A DNA stretch of 64,000 nucleotides from Frateuria terrea (GCF_900115705.1 NZ_FOXL01000006.1:62001-126000); one strand, 5' to 3'; numbered from the stretch's first letter, positions 46,476-55,615 are shown. A program made the numbers and translations. The notes: generated by a model from the letters alone, not told the origin.

Positions 46476-48277
46476 GCACGATCCCCGGCAAAGACGCCAC
46501 GCTGGAGCGCCCCGACGGATTGCCGCGGAGCGCGGGTCCATGGCATCGGCGCGCGCTGGCCATGCTCGTCCGCGCCCTGCCCGTGGCGAACTTTTCGCAG
46601 GCGTTCGCATCCACCCTCGCGCGCCGCGACCTGCTGCAGATCGTCGCCTACGTGGTGCTGTCGCTGGGCGCGGCGCTGGCCGGCAGCATCGCAGCGATCT
46701 GCCTGGTGCCGCTGGTGCAACCCGGGCCGTCGCAAGCCTTCAGCCGCTACGACAGCGTCGAGATGCAGGCGCTGGCGTTCGGCGTGGCCACCGGCAGCTT
46801 CGCGCTGTTGCGCTGGCAGGCGGCGCGGCTGGGCGCGGCCCTGGCCAGCCGCTGCGGCATGAACCTGCGGCGGATGGTGCATGCCCGACTGATCGACGCG
46901 CCGCTGGGCGAACTGGCCGACACCAGTTCGGCCGAGATCGCCAACCTGCTGACCTACAACATCGAGATCCTGGTGCAGGGCTTCGGCGCGCTGCTGCAGC
47001 TGGCGATCATCGGCGTCACTACGGCGGTGAGCCTGGCGTTCGTGTTCTGGGTGTCGCCGACGCTGATGCTGGTGTCGCCGGCGCTGCTGGGCATGGGGCT
47101 GCTCGCCGCGCGTGCCTGGGGCCGCGAGCAATCGACGGTGAGCCGGCAGTACGTGGCCGACATGACGCGGCTGTTCTGGCTGAGCGAGGACTTTCCACGG
47201 CGCCTGCGCTACGTGCGCTCGTTCGAGCGGGAGGGCGCGGAGAAGGCCGGCTACGGCGCGATCGCCGCACAACTGGGATTGGGCTATCGGCGCCAACTGG
47301 AACTGGTCGCCGCCGGCCGTCTGGTGCTGGAGCTGGCCGCCGCGGCGGGCATTGCCGGCGCGTTCGTGCTGGCCCACCGCTGGCACGGCATCGACAGCGC
47401 CTCGCTGATCGCGGTCAGCCTGCTGCTCGGTCGCCTGCTGCCGTACCTGGTGTCGACCCGGCAGAGCTGCCAGCAATTGCGCTCGGCGGCGCCTGCGCTG
47501 GAACTGTGGAAACGCCACATGCGGCATCGGCGCGATGCGCTTTCAGCCGTGTCGGCACGCGCGCTGGCGATGGGCGACGTGCTGGCCATCGGTCGCCTGC
47601 GCCTGCGCGCGCCGCTCGGCGGCCTGTGCGTGCGCGACCTGGTGCTGGCGCCCGGCGAGCTGACCCTGGTCTCGGGGGATTCGGGGATCGGCAAGAGCAG
47701 CCTGGTCGACGTGCTGGCCGGAATGACGCTGCCCGCCGACTTCACCGCCGGCGTCGGTGGGCAGTCCATCGGCTTCGACGACTATCGCGCCCTGGTGCGC
47801 AACGGTGCCTACGTCAGCCAGAGCGTACGGCCGTGGCAGCACACGGTGCGCGAGTGCCTGGCCTGGGCCGCCCCGGCTGCGGGTGAGGAAACCATGCTCG
47901 GCGTGCTGGAAGACGTCGGCCTCGGCCGTTGGCTCGGGGCCACGCGCGAAGGACTGGACGCGGCGCTCTACGGCAGCGCCAGCCGCCTGTCCGGCGGCGA
48001 ACTGCAGCGGCTGATGCTGGCCCAGGTGATCCTGCGCCAGCCGTTGCTGGCGGTGCTCGACGAGGCCACCGGTGCGCTCGATGCGTCCTCCGAACTGGCG
48101 GTGCTCGCCGCGCTCAAGCGGCGGTTGCCGCGCTCCATCCTGATCGTGGTCTCGCATCGCGCAAGCGTCGCGACAATGGCCGAACAGCACCTGGAGATCG
48201 GCCGCGACCTGGCCAGCACCGTGGTGCGTTATGCGACCACCGGCCGGTCCGCGCCCGGCGACGCCACGTTCGGCTGA
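46472..48277 (+). CDS. ABC exporter, fused membrane and ATPase domains
   Basis: Half-transporter of 601 residues. A six-helix type I exporter domain (about 50-340) is followed by an ATPase domain with Walker A SGDSGIGKSSLVDVLAG, the signature SRLSGGELQRLMLAQ and Walker B LLAVLDEATGALDAS. There is no N-terminal peptidase domain, so it would not cleave a leader peptide. It overlaps the kinase-like gene by four bases. It is expected to export the product of this locus. Confidence 0.9.
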   Translation: MSTIPGKDATLERPDGLPRSAGPWHRRALAMLVRALPVANFSQAFASTLARRDLLQIVAYVVLSLGAALAGSIAAICLVPLVQPGPSQAFSRYDSVEMQALAFGVATGSFALLRWQAARLGAALASRCGMNLRRMVHARLIDAPLGELADTSSAEIANLLTYNIEILVQGFGALLQLAIIGVTTAVSLAFVFWVSPTLMLVSPALLGMGLLAARAWGREQSTVSRQYVADMTRLFWLSEDFPRRLRYVRSFEREGAEKAGYGAIAAQLGLGYRRQLELVAAGRLVLELAAAAGIAGAFVLAHRWHGIDSASLIAVSLLLGRLLPYLVSTRQSCQQLRSAAPALELWKRHMRHRRDALSAVSARALAMGDVLAIGRLRLRAPLGGLCVRDLVLAPGELTLVSGDSGIGKSSLVDVLAGMTLPADFTAGVGGQSIGFDDYRALVRNGAYVSQSVRPWQHTVRECLAWAAPAAGEETMLGVLEDVGLGRWLGATREGLDAALYGSASRLSGGELQRLMLAQVILRQPLLAVLDEATGALDASSELAVLAALKRRLPRSILIVVSHRASVATMAEQHLEIGRDLASTVVRYATTGRSAPGDATFG

Positions 48278-48384
48278 ACCGCGAGCATCCGCGAAGCGGA
48301 ACGGACGGCCGTGTCCCGCGCGTCCGGGCACCCGCCGGGGGCGCCGGGGTCTAGAGTCCGCCTACCCGAGACGGAACCGGCCCC

Positions 48385-48720
48385 ATGAACAACGCACCGC
48401 TCCGCAGGACGCTCGACCAGGACATCTGCGTACACATCTTCACCGCGTCCGCCGCGATGGTGGGCGTGTGCATCACGGTCATCGGCCTCCTGCGCGTCGT
48501 CATCACGCTCCGCCGCGCCGACCTCATCGGCGACGACCTGCTCGCGATCAACGCCATGCTCTACCTGGTCACCTGCCTGCTTTCCTACTGGGCATTGCGG
48601 ACCCGGAACCAGCAGCGCAACCACACGCTGGAACGCATCTCCGACACGCTGTTCCTGCTGGCGCTGACGCTCACCACGCTCAACGCCGGATTCATCACGT
48701 GGGCGATGTCCGTGACCTGA
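48385..48720 (+). CDS. Conserved small membrane protein
   Basis: 111 residues with three hydrophobic helices (about 19-41, 53-69 and 85-108) and an acidic polar N-terminus. It resembles small membrane proteins of unknown function found in many Proteobacteria. It lies after the ABC gene but with a 107-nt gap, so it is probably separate. Convergent with the next gene. Confidence 0.7.
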   Translation: MNNAPLRRTLDQDICVHIFTASAAMVGVCITVIGLLRVVITLRRADLIGDDLLAINAMLYLVTCLLSYWALRTRNQQRNHTLERISDTLFLLALTLTTLNAGFITWAMSVT

Positions 48721-48736
48721 GCGGACCCGGCGCCGG

Positions 48737-49021
48737 CTACCGCAACGCCGCCCGCAGAAGCGGCATCGCGAACCATGCCATGAGGCTCGCAGCGGTTGCG
48801 AACACAAGGTGCAGGGGGCGCACCGCGCGCAGGTCCCGTCGCCTCGCCCGTGCCGGCATGGAGACTGGCGACAGCCCGAGCACGCACCCCAGCAGACTCA
48901 AGTACCTGATGGCGTAGCGCGTATCCGCACGGTCCGTCCCCAAGCCGGCTTTCGCAAGGCAGTGCAGGATGCAGACGCTCGCCAGGGCTGATGCAAAGCA
49001 GACCGCGCCGAGGGCGTCCAT
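48737..49021 (-). CDS. Small hypothetical membrane protein
   Basis: 94 residues with hydrophobic segments near 2-22, 39-55 and 70-90 separated by a basic stretch (PARARRRDLRAVRP). No family recognised. It lies 26 nt downstream of hemY on the same strand only in reversed order (it precedes no other gene), so its expression is unclear. Confidence 0.5.
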   Translation of the reverse strand: MDALGAVCFASALASVCILHCLAKAGLGTDRADTRYAIRYLSLLGCVLGLSPVSMPARARRRDLRAVRPLHLVFATAASLMAWFAMPLLRAALR

Positions 49022-49047
49022 GATGTGCCTGGCGCCGGACCCGGACC

Positions 49048-50304
49048 TCAGTTCCGCAGCCGCGGCATGCCGTGCTCGTCGCGTTCCTCCACCGCCAGCG
49101 AGCGCGTGTCCGGGTGCGACAGGCGACTGTCGCGCGGCAACTCGACGGTGGCATCGCCGCGGGTGAGCGCCAGCGCGTTGCGGTAGCAGCGCTGGGCAAG
49201 CGGGATGTCGCCCTGGCCGACGCAGACGTCCCCCAACGCTTCCCAGGCACCCGGGCTGGGCCCGACCGCGAGCGAGCGCTCAAGGTAGGTGCGTGCCTTG
49301 CCCCACAGCTGCTGGCGCACGCACATGCGGCCCAGCGCCAGCAGCAGGCCGGGATCGTTGGGATGGGCGTCCAGCCAGCCTTCGGCGCGGCGCAGGCGGG
49401 CGTCCAGGTCGTCACCGTCGAGCCTGCCCCAGGTTTCGGCCAGTTGCGGCGACCACTCGCGGCGCAGGGCCGATTCGAGCTCGTCCATCGCCGGCAGCAC
49501 GAGACCGAATGCGGCGGCACGGCGGGCGTAGGCATCGACGACCGCGGGTGCGCGGCGCTGACCCTTGGGCAGTTGCGACCACAGCGCGTTGAGCGCCTGG
49601 CCGTCCGCAGCGGCGTTCACCGCCGCGACCAGCACCTGCGACTCCAGTGCGGCGTAGCGCTGGGTACCGAGCGAGCCGCTTTTCTGCAGCGGCTCGAGTG
49701 CGGCCAGTGCGCGACGCGGTTCGCCTGCGGCGAGCGCGGCCAGCGCGAGTTCATGCCAGCCGCCGGGCGTAAGGCTGCCGCTTTCGGCTTCCGGACCAAG
49801 CAGCGCGAGCGCTTCGGCCGGCTTGCCGTCGCGACGCAGCACGCGCGCGCGCAGCACGCGGGCGGCCTGCGGCGAGGCCTGGCCGGCGCGGTTGAGCGCT
49901 TCCAGCGCACGCGCCGATTCACCGCGCCGCGAGGCCGCCTCGGCGGAAGCGAGCAAGGCCGGTCCACGCAGTTCGTCCAGCCGCGCGGCACGCTCCAGGT
50001 CGCGCTCGGCTTCGCCGTGGCGGCCTTCCATAAGCGCGACCATGCCGCTGCCCAGGCGCTGCCGGCTGACCCGGCGATGCCGCCGCGTCATCGCGCCGAA
50101 CGGCCAGCGCACCAGGCGCCACAGGCCGGTGAGGACGGCCCACGCCAGCAGCACGATGACCAGGGCCGCGACCACGGTGGTTTCCACCCGCCAGCCGCGC
50201 AGGCGCACCAGGACGTAGCCGGGATCTTCGGCGACTCCGTGCCAGCCGAAGGCGGCCAGCGCCGCGACCGCGATCAGCAGCAGCAGCCAGCGCCACGGCT
50301 TCAC
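49048..50304 (-). CDS. hemY: HemY-like protein of the haem operon
   Basis: Inner-membrane protein of 418 residues with two N-terminal hydrophobic helices (about 5-20 and 40-62) and a long TPR-type helical domain (SAEAASRRGESARALEALNR). The enterobacterial-type HemY is distinct from protoporphyrinogen oxidase and has no settled biochemical role, although it is conserved beside hemX and hemD. Its start overlaps the hemX stop by four bases. Confidence 0.93.
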   Translation of the reverse strand: MKPWRWLLLLIAVAALAAFGWHGVAEDPGYVLVRLRGWRVETTVVAALVIVLLAWAVLTGLWRLVRWPFGAMTRRHRRVSRQRLGSGMVALMEGRHGEAERDLERAARLDELRGPALLASAEAASRRGESARALEALNRAGQASPQAARVLRARVLRRDGKPAEALALLGPEAESGSLTPGGWHELALAALAAGEPRRALAALEPLQKSGSLGTQRYAALESQVLVAAVNAAADGQALNALWSQLPKGQRRAPAVVDAYARRAAAFGLVLPAMDELESALRREWSPQLAETWGRLDGDDLDARLRRAEGWLDAHPNDPGLLLALGRMCVRQQLWGKARTYLERSLAVGPSPGAWEALGDVCVGQGDIPLAQRCYRNALALTRGDATVELPRDSRLSHPDTRSLAVEERDEHGMPRLRN

Positions 50305-51395
50305 GGACGGCGCTCGGTGCTGGCCGCGCGGGCCGGGGTGGCGTCGACCGCCTTGAGCGCGTGTACCGCGCGCAGGTTGCGCAGTTCGGCCAATGCGGCG
50401 CCCAGCTGTACCGGCGTGGTCGGCTTGAGCGTGCCGGCGAGGCTCGCCAGTTGCGCCTGTGCATGGGCGACGGCCGGGTCGGCGGTGTCGAACTGCGCGG
50501 CCAGGCTCGCCTGCGCGCGGACGATGGCAGCGCGCGCGGCGTCGACGTCGGCGGCCAGCAGCGCGGCCTGCGCCTGGGCGAGGTCGAGCGCGGCCAGTTC
50601 GCGGGCGAAGCGCGCATCGGCCACCGCCAGCGGCGCGCCGTTGTCGCGCTGCACGCTGACCACGCTGCCGAGTGCATGGCGGATGCGTGCCCAGGCGCCG
50701 GCGTTGGCCTGGCCGGCCGGCGTGTCCTGCGGCTTGAGCGGGAAGGTTTCCAGCGCGCCGCGCAGCTGCTGCAAGGCGTCGATCGCATGGGCGTGCGGCT
50801 CGCTCTGCTGCAGCGCCTCGCGCTCGGCGGCGATGCTCTGGCGCACACCGGAGAAGGCGCCGTCGTTCACCGCGGCCAGCGCCTGGTCGGCCAGGCCGTA
50901 GGCGGCCGCCGCACCCTGCGCATCGTGGAACAGCACATAGCGCTGCTGGCCCATGCGCAGCAGCGTCTCGGTCTCGTCGAGCAGCATCGCGTCATGGCCG
51001 GAGAGGCTCTTCTCCGACAGCTTGGCGACCGCGTCCTCCAGGTTGCGCAGCCGCTCGCCCTGGCCCAGCAGTTCCTCGCGCAGGCCGCGGTTGACCTGTT
51101 CGGCATCGCCCAGGCGCTGGCGCAGCAGGGTGCGCTCGTCGCCGAGGGTGCCGAGCGTGTCTTCCACGTGGGCGACGCGCTGGTCCAGGTTGTCGCTGGC
51201 GCTGCCCTGCATCTGCTGCCACTGGCGCCAGCCCACGTAACCGGCCAGGCCGAGCGCGAGCAGGGACAGCAGCAGTGCGAGTGCCATTGCGCCGCCGCGG
51301 CGGGGAGTCGGCGCCGGCGCACGGCGCGATACAGGAGCCGGGGCGGGAATCGGCGCCGCGGCGGGACGATCGGAGGCGAGGTCGTCTTGGCTCAT
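50301..51395 (-). CDS. hemX: HemX-like membrane protein
   Basis: 364 residues. A Pro/Ala-rich N-terminal segment is followed by one transmembrane helix (about 36-55) and a coiled-coil region (LDQRVAHVEDTLGTLGDERT...). The C-terminal domain has the HemX pattern LLRMGQQRYVLFHDAQGA. The enterobacterial HemX is often annotated as a uroporphyrin methyltransferase but lacks those motifs here. ATG at 51395 (MSQDDL) was preferred to the in-frame ATG at 51404. hemD lies upstream with a 213-nt gap. Confidence 0.9.
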   Translation of the reverse strand: MSQDDLASDRPAAAPIPAPAPVSRRAPAPTPRRGGAMALALLLSLLALGLAGYVGWRQWQQMQGSASDNLDQRVAHVEDTLGTLGDERTLLRQRLGDAEQVNRGLREELLGQGERLRNLEDAVAKLSEKSLSGHDAMLLDETETLLRMGQQRYVLFHDAQGAAAAYGLADQALAAVNDGAFSGVRQSIAAEREALQQSEPHAHAIDALQQLRGALETFPLKPQDTPAGQANAGAWARIRHALGSVVSVQRDNGAPLAVADARFARELAALDLAQAQAALLAADVDAARAAIVRAQASLAAQFDTADPAVAHAQAQLASLAGTLKPTTPVQLGAALAELRNLRAVHALKAVDATPARAASTERRP

Positions 51396-51608
51396 GCGCG
51401 CCATGCTAGCAGCCCGCATGGCGGGGTTCGCATGGCGGGCGTGAAGCGTTCTCCGCAGGGTGCGCCCCGCACACGGGCACCCCGCACCACGGCCGCGCGC
51501 CGGCATGGGCTACTGTAAGAGAGCTCATGCGAAACCGGGTTGGCTCCATGCGCAAACGCAAGACCGGAGCATGGCCGCCACGCCCGGAGAAGCGTCCGGA
51601 GGGTGAGT

Positions 51609-52376
51609 TCAGCAGGCGGCGAGCAGGTCGGCGGGCAGCGCCGAAACGGCGCGTCGGACGTGGCGGAAGCCCGCCTCGCGGGCGGCGGCCTCCAGCCGTT
51701 CGCTGCTGGCCACCGCGACCGCGGCGCTCAGGCGCGACCAGGCCTCGGGCGGCAGCGTGCCATGCAGGTTCGCCAGGGCTTGCGCGCTGGACAGCAGCAC
51801 GCGCGCGCTGCGACGCAGCTGGCGTACCGCTTCGGCATGCCGCCGGTCCAGCCGCGGTGCCGCGCGCCGGTAAACCCACACCTCGCGCAGGCGTGCCCCG
51901 CCATCGAGCAGGCGTTGCTGCAGCAGGCCGCGCCCACCGGGTGCGCCGATCAGCGCGACGCCGCGGCCGCGCACGTCGCGCAACGCTGGCAGGTCGAGCA
52001 GGCCTTCGCTGTCCTGCTGCCGCGTGGGCACCTGCACCGCGAGGCCGTGGCGGCGCAGCGCGGCGGCGGTGCCCTGCCCGACCGCCAGCACCGTGGCACG
52101 CGTGCGCAGGGGCGCAAGCGCGGCGGCGAAACGCACCGCGGCGGGGCTGGTGAACAGCAGCAACGGATCCGCGCGCAGCGCCTCGCGAAGCTGCGCACGC
52201 GCCTGGCCAGCGTCTTCGCTCGGGCGCAGCGCCAGGCCCGGCAGCAGCAACGGCACGCCACCGCGGGCGCGTACCTGGCGCGCGAATGCCGCGGCCGTGC
52301 CGGCCGGCCGGGTGATGACGATCACGCGGCCTTCGAGCGCGCCTGAAGTGGAAGCCAGTCTCACTGCACAGCCCAC
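51609..52376 (-). CDS. hemD: Uroporphyrinogen-III synthase
   Basis: Cyclises and inverts ring D of hydroxymethylbilane to form uroporphyrinogen III, the branch point for haem, sirohaem and cobalamin. 255 residues. Family features are the N-terminal VIVITRPAGTAAAFARQV, LLLFTSPAAVRFAAA, VLAVGQGTAAAL and the C-terminal SSAQALANL region. Neighbouring hemX and hemY give the usual order. hemC is not next to it in this window. Confidence 0.92.
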   Translation of the reverse strand: MGCAVRLASTSGALEGRVIVITRPAGTAAAFARQVRARGGVPLLLPGLALRPSEDAGQARAQLREALRADPLLLFTSPAAVRFAAALAPLRTRATVLAVGQGTAAALRRHGLAVQVPTRQQDSEGLLDLPALRDVRGRGVALIGAPGGRGLLQQRLLDGGARLREVWVYRRAAPRLDRRHAEAVRQLRRSARVLLSSAQALANLHGTLPPEAWSRLSAAVAVASSERLEAAAREAGFRHVRRAVSALPADLLAAC

Positions 52377-52441
52377 AGGAATGAGGGCCGCCAGTGTAAG
52401 CCGCTCGCTACACTTGCCGCTTTGCCGACGATGTCCTGCCC

Positions 52442-52918
52442 GTGACTGCCGACCCCCAGCTGCTTGCCGACGACCTGCTCCGCTTCATCCGCGACAAGAT
52501 CCCGCTCGCCCGCGCCATGGACCTGCGGCTGCATCACTACGGGCACGACACCCTGGCGCTGGCCGCGCCACTGGCGCCGAACGTCAACGACAAGGGCTGC
52601 GCCTTCGGCGGCAGCCTGGCCAGCCTGATGACGCTGGCCGGCTGGGCGCTGGTGGAACTGGAACTGCAACGGCGCGGCGAAGATTGCGACGTGTTCGTGG
52701 GCGACTCGCACGTGCGCTACCTCGAACCGGTGTGGAACGATTTTCGCGCCGAGGCACGGCTGTCCGAAGGCGCCGGTTTTACGACCTTCTTCGCCACCCT
52801 CGCCGAGCGCGGCAAGGCGCGCATCGACGTGCGCTGCGTCGTGCCCGGCAGCGGCGAGCGACCGGCCGCCACGCTCGAAGCGCGCTTCGTCGCCAAGCGC
52901 CGTGCTGGGGCACAATGA
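52442..52918 (+). CDS. Hotdog-fold thioesterase, YiiD C-terminal type
   Basis: 158 residues. ARAMDLRLHHYGHDTLALAA and NDKGCAFGGSLASLMTLAGWALVE (with the asparagine and the GCAFGGS helix start) match putative thioesterases of the YiiD C-terminal family, which act on acyl-CoA-like substrates not yet defined. GTG start at 52442, divergent from hemD with a 65-nt gap. Confidence 0.85.
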   Translation: MTADPQLLADDLLRFIRDKIPLARAMDLRLHHYGHDTLALAAPLAPNVNDKGCAFGGSLASLMTLAGWALVELELQRRGEDCDVFVGDSHVRYLEPVWNDFRAEARLSEGAGFTTFFATLAERGKARIDVRCVVPGSGERPAATLEARFVAKRRAGAQ

Positions 52919-52944
52919 CGCTTCGTCGCCGAGGGGACCCGTCC

Positions 52945-53358
52945 ATGCGCCGCCAACTGCTCCTGCTGCTCGCGTTCGTCGCCATGCTGTGCGCCGGCTG
53001 CGCCACCGACCAGCGCAACCAGGCGCTGATCCACACGCTCGGCGCCTACGGCAGCACGCTGCGCTGGGGCGATTTCCAGAGTGCGCTGCAGTTCGTCGAC
53101 CCCAAGGTGCGCGAGGCCAACCGGCCGACCGCGCTGGACCTGGCGCGCTACCAGCAGGTACGCGTGACCGGCTATGACGACGGCGCCGGCCCGGTGCCGG
53201 ATGGCGAGAACGTGGTGCACCAGGTGGTGCAGATCAGCCTGGTCAACATCAATACGCAATCGGAGCGGACCGTGATCGACCGCCAGACCTGGCGCTACGA
53301 CACCGACAAGAAGCGCTGGTGGCTGATGAGCGGGTTGCCCGACATCACGCGCGAGTGA
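52945..53358 (+). CDS. Predicted lipoprotein of unknown function
   Basis: 137 residues with a type II signal peptide ending in a lipobox (AMLCAGC, lipidated Cys about residue 20). The mature part is mixed alpha/beta with VHQVVQISLVNINTQSER and ends ...YDTDKKRWWLMSGLPDI. It is seen widely in this group near thioesterase genes but no role is known to me. The start is taken at 52945 (MRRQLLLLLAF) after a GAGGGGACC ribosome binding site. Confidence 0.82.
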   Translation: MRRQLLLLLAFVAMLCAGCATDQRNQALIHTLGAYGSTLRWGDFQSALQFVDPKVREANRPTALDLARYQQVRVTGYDDGAGPVPDGENVVHQVVQISLVNINTQSERTVIDRQTWRYDTDKKRWWLMSGLPDITRE

Positions 53359-53363
53359 GACTC

Positions 53364-53396
53364 GAGCCCCTCTCCGGAAAGGGAGAGGGTTTCCGG
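53364..53396. repeat. Palindromic repeat, family A (downstream of lipoprotein gene)
   Basis: CCCTCTCC (53368-53375) pairs perfectly with GGAGAGGG (53382-53389). It begins 6 bases after the lipoprotein stop codon and may shape the mRNA 3' end. Confidence 0.65.
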
Positions 53397-53415
53397 TTGG
53401 ATGGCGTGAGGCAGG

Positions 53416-53458
53416 CACTTCGACTTCGGCGCGGCGTGCCTACGCTCAGCGCGAGTGG
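53416..53458. repeat. Palindromic repeat, family B (copy 3, degenerate)
   Basis: CACTTCGACTTCGGCGCGGC followed by a TGCCTACGCTCAG block; a diverged form of the copies at 2440-2478 and 33305-33346. Confidence 0.5.
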
Positions 53459-53539
53459 CTTTTGGGCAGGCGCCTTTGCGCCCGCCGGGGCAGTCCCGGA
53501 TAATCACCGGTTTGCGCATCCGGCCAGGCCCATCGAGCG

Positions 53540-53983
53540 ATGAACGACTTCCTGCACAAGCTCCCCACTTTCGTGGGCAACCACCTGGCGCTCTGCGCGC
53601 TGTTCGTGATCATCCTGCTCGCGCTGCTGGTGATGGAGTTCAGCCGCCTGCTGCGCAAGTACAAGGAGCTCACCCCGGGTGGGCTCACGCTGCTGATCAA
53701 CCGCGAGAATCCGCTGCTGGTGGATCTCTCCGCCCGCGCCGACTTCGAGAAGATGCACGTGCCCGGCGCCCGCCACGTGCTGCCCAGCCAGTTCGACCCC
53801 GAGCACAAGGACCTGGCCAGGGCCAGGGACCTGCCGGTGGTGGTGATGGACAAGGACGGCCGCGGTTCGGACAAGGCCGCGCAGCGCCTGGTCAAGGCCG
53901 GCTTCACCAAGGTCTATACCCTGGGCGGCGGCGTGCTGGCCTGGCAGCAGGCGCAGCTGCCGCTGGCCAAGGGAAGCAAGTAG
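53540..53983 (+). CDS. Membrane-anchored rhodanese-fold protein lacking the catalytic Cys
   Basis: 147 residues with one N-terminal transmembrane helix (about 14-33) and a rhodanese domain (LLVDLSARADFEKMHVPGAR). The active loop reads DKDGRGS at 104-110; the first position, normally cysteine (CxxGxxS), is Asp104, so sulfurtransfer is not expected. The only cysteine (Cys19) is in the membrane helix. Probably a binding or scaffold role. E. coli YibN-like proteins share the topology. Confidence 0.86.
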   Translation: MNDFLHKLPTFVGNHLALCALFVIILLALLVMEFSRLLRKYKELTPGGLTLLINRENPLLVDLSARADFEKMHVPGARHVLPSQFDPEHKDLARARDLPVVVMDKDGRGSDKAAQRLVKAGFTKVYTLGGGVLAWQQAQLPLAKGSK

Positions 53984-54002
53984 CCGAACGGTAGATGGCC
54001 GT

Positions 54003-55058
54003 CTATTCGCCGATGCCCGCGCGGCCGGCGAGGATCTGCGCCAGCACGTCGGGCGCGTAGTCGAACGAATCGAAGTACAGCCGCTCGTCGGGCAGGCCGG
54101 CCTCGGCAAACAGGCGGCGACCGGCGTCGATCATCGCCGGCGGCCCGCTCATGTAGACCTCGTGGCCGGACAGGTCCGGCAGGTCCTCCAGCACCGCCTC
54201 GTGCACGAGGCCCGCGCGCAGGCCCGCCGCGGCAGCCTGTTCGGGATCGGACAGCACCGGGTGGAAGGACAGGTTCGGTGCCTCGCGCGCCCAGCGCTCG
54301 GCGAGCCCGCGCAGGTAAAGGTCGCCCGCGCTGCGCGCGCCCCAGTAGAGCGCCATCGGCCGGCGCGTCGGCAGCGCCAGGAAGTGCTCGACGATCGCCT
54401 TGACCGGGGCGAAGCCGGTCCCGCCGGCCATGAACACCATCGGGCGCTCGGAGTCCTCGCGCGGCACGAAGGTGCCCAGCGGCCCCTCGATGTGCAGCCG
54501 TGCGCCCGGCACCAGGCCTTCGTGCACCCAGGAGGTGAAGCCGCCGCCGGCGACGTGGCGCACGTGCAGTTCGATGCTGCCGTCCTGCTTCGGACCGCTG
54601 GCGATCGAGAACGGCCGGCGCTTGCCTTCCGCCAGCAGCACGTCCAGGTACTGGCCCGGCAGCCACTTGAGCGGCGCCGCGCCGGGCACGGGTTTCAGCA
54701 CCAGGCCGGTGACGTCCGGCGCGAGCGGCCACTTCTGCGCCACCTCGACGGTCAGCCGGCGGCGGGCGATGTCCTCCACCGAGGCGACCTCGCGCGCGGC
54801 GATGGTCAGATCGCTGGCCGGCACCGCCTGGCACATCAGGATCGCGTGCTCGGATGCCGCGCTGCCGCTGAGCGCTACCGGCGGATTGCGCGGGTAGTCG
54901 CAGTGGCCGGACAGCAGCGTCGCCTTGCAGCTGCCGCAGACGCCGGCGCGGCATGAATACGGCAGCGCGATGCCGGCGCGCTGCGCCGCCTCGAGCACGG
55001 TTTCACCCGGCGCGGCGGGAAAGGTTCGGCCTGAACTGGCGATGGTGACGGTGAACAC
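54003..55058 (-). CDS. Ferredoxin-flavin reductase, AscD-like
   Basis: 351-residue electron-transfer enzyme. The N-terminal plant-type 2Fe-2S domain has Cys36, Cys41, Cys44 and Cys76 (YSCRAGVCGSCKA ... MCQA). FAD and NAD(P) domains of the ferredoxin-NADP reductase fold follow (PFSIASGP, MAGGTGFAPVKAI, YMSGPPAMI). It is often annotated CDP-6-deoxy-delta-3,4-glucoseen reductase by similarity; no CDP-sugar genes are near, so the partner is unknown. The GTG at 55058 is the only start that gives a normal N-terminus. Confidence 0.87.
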   Translation of the reverse strand: MFTVTIASSGRTFPAAPGETVLEAAQRAGIALPYSCRAGVCGSCKATLLSGHCDYPRNPPVALSGSAASEHAILMCQAVPASDLTIAAREVASVEDIARRRLTVEVAQKWPLAPDVTGLVLKPVPGAAPLKWLPGQYLDVLLAEGKRRPFSIASGPKQDGSIELHVRHVAGGGFTSWVHEGLVPGARLHIEGPLGTFVPREDSERPMVFMAGGTGFAPVKAIVEHFLALPTRRPMALYWGARSAGDLYLRGLAERWAREAPNLSFHPVLSDPEQAAAAGLRAGLVHEAVLEDLPDLSGHEVYMSGPPAMIDAGRRLFAEAGLPDERLYFDSFDYAPDVLAQILAGRAGIGE

Positions 55059-55125
55059 CTGCGCATTGTCGCCGCGACGGTGGCGGACGGACAATGCACG
55101 CTTTCCCCCAAGGCGATCCACCACC

Positions 55126-55563
55126 ATGGCGATCTGGAAGCAGACACCGGACCTCGAGCGCATCAACGCCTGGAGCGAGAACACGCTGATGCAGGTGCTC
55201 GGCATCCGCTTCACCGCGATCGGCGAGGACTGGCTCGCCGGCACCATGCCGGTGGATGCGCGCACACACCAGCCGTTCGGGCTGCTGCACGGCGGCGCCT
55301 CGGTGGCGCTGGCCGAGACGCTGGGCAGTTCCGCCGCGTTGCTGACGCTCGATCCGGAGCAGGAGGTGGCGGTGGGACTGGACATCAACGCCAACCACGT
55401 ACGCGGCGTGCGCAGCGGGGTCGTCACCGGCACCGCGAAGGCGCTGCACCTGGGGCGCTCGACGCAGGTGTGGGAGATCCGCATCGAGGACGAGCAAGGC
55501 GCGCTGGTGTGCATCTCGCGGCTGACCATGGCGGTAGTGCCGCGGCGGGCGGTGGTGCGGTGA
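55126..55563 (+). CDS. PaaI/MenI-like hotdog thioesterase
   Basis: 145 residues. LERINAWSENTLMQVLGIRFTA and HQPFGLLHGGASVALAETLGS (conserved catalytic-site Gln/His and HGG helix) match 1,4-dihydroxy-2-naphthoyl-CoA and other acyl-CoA thioesterases. The physiological substrate is not shown. Divergent from the ferredoxin-flavin reductase gene. Confidence 0.9.
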   Translation: MAIWKQTPDLERINAWSENTLMQVLGIRFTAIGEDWLAGTMPVDARTHQPFGLLHGGASVALAETLGSSAALLTLDPEQEVAVGLDINANHVRGVRSGVVTGTAKALHLGRSTQVWEIRIEDEQGALVCISRLTMAVVPRRAVVR

Positions 55564-55615
55564 ACGCGCTTCTGGCTCCCTCCTCCCCATCCTTGGTCGA
55601 AGACGGGAGAGGCAG

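Noticed and set aside
42383-48277. Lasso-peptide biosynthetic cluster
   Set aside because: Kinase-like, nucleotidyltransferase and ABC genes fit, but the cyclase, the leader peptidase, the PqqD-like protein and a convincing precursor are all missing.
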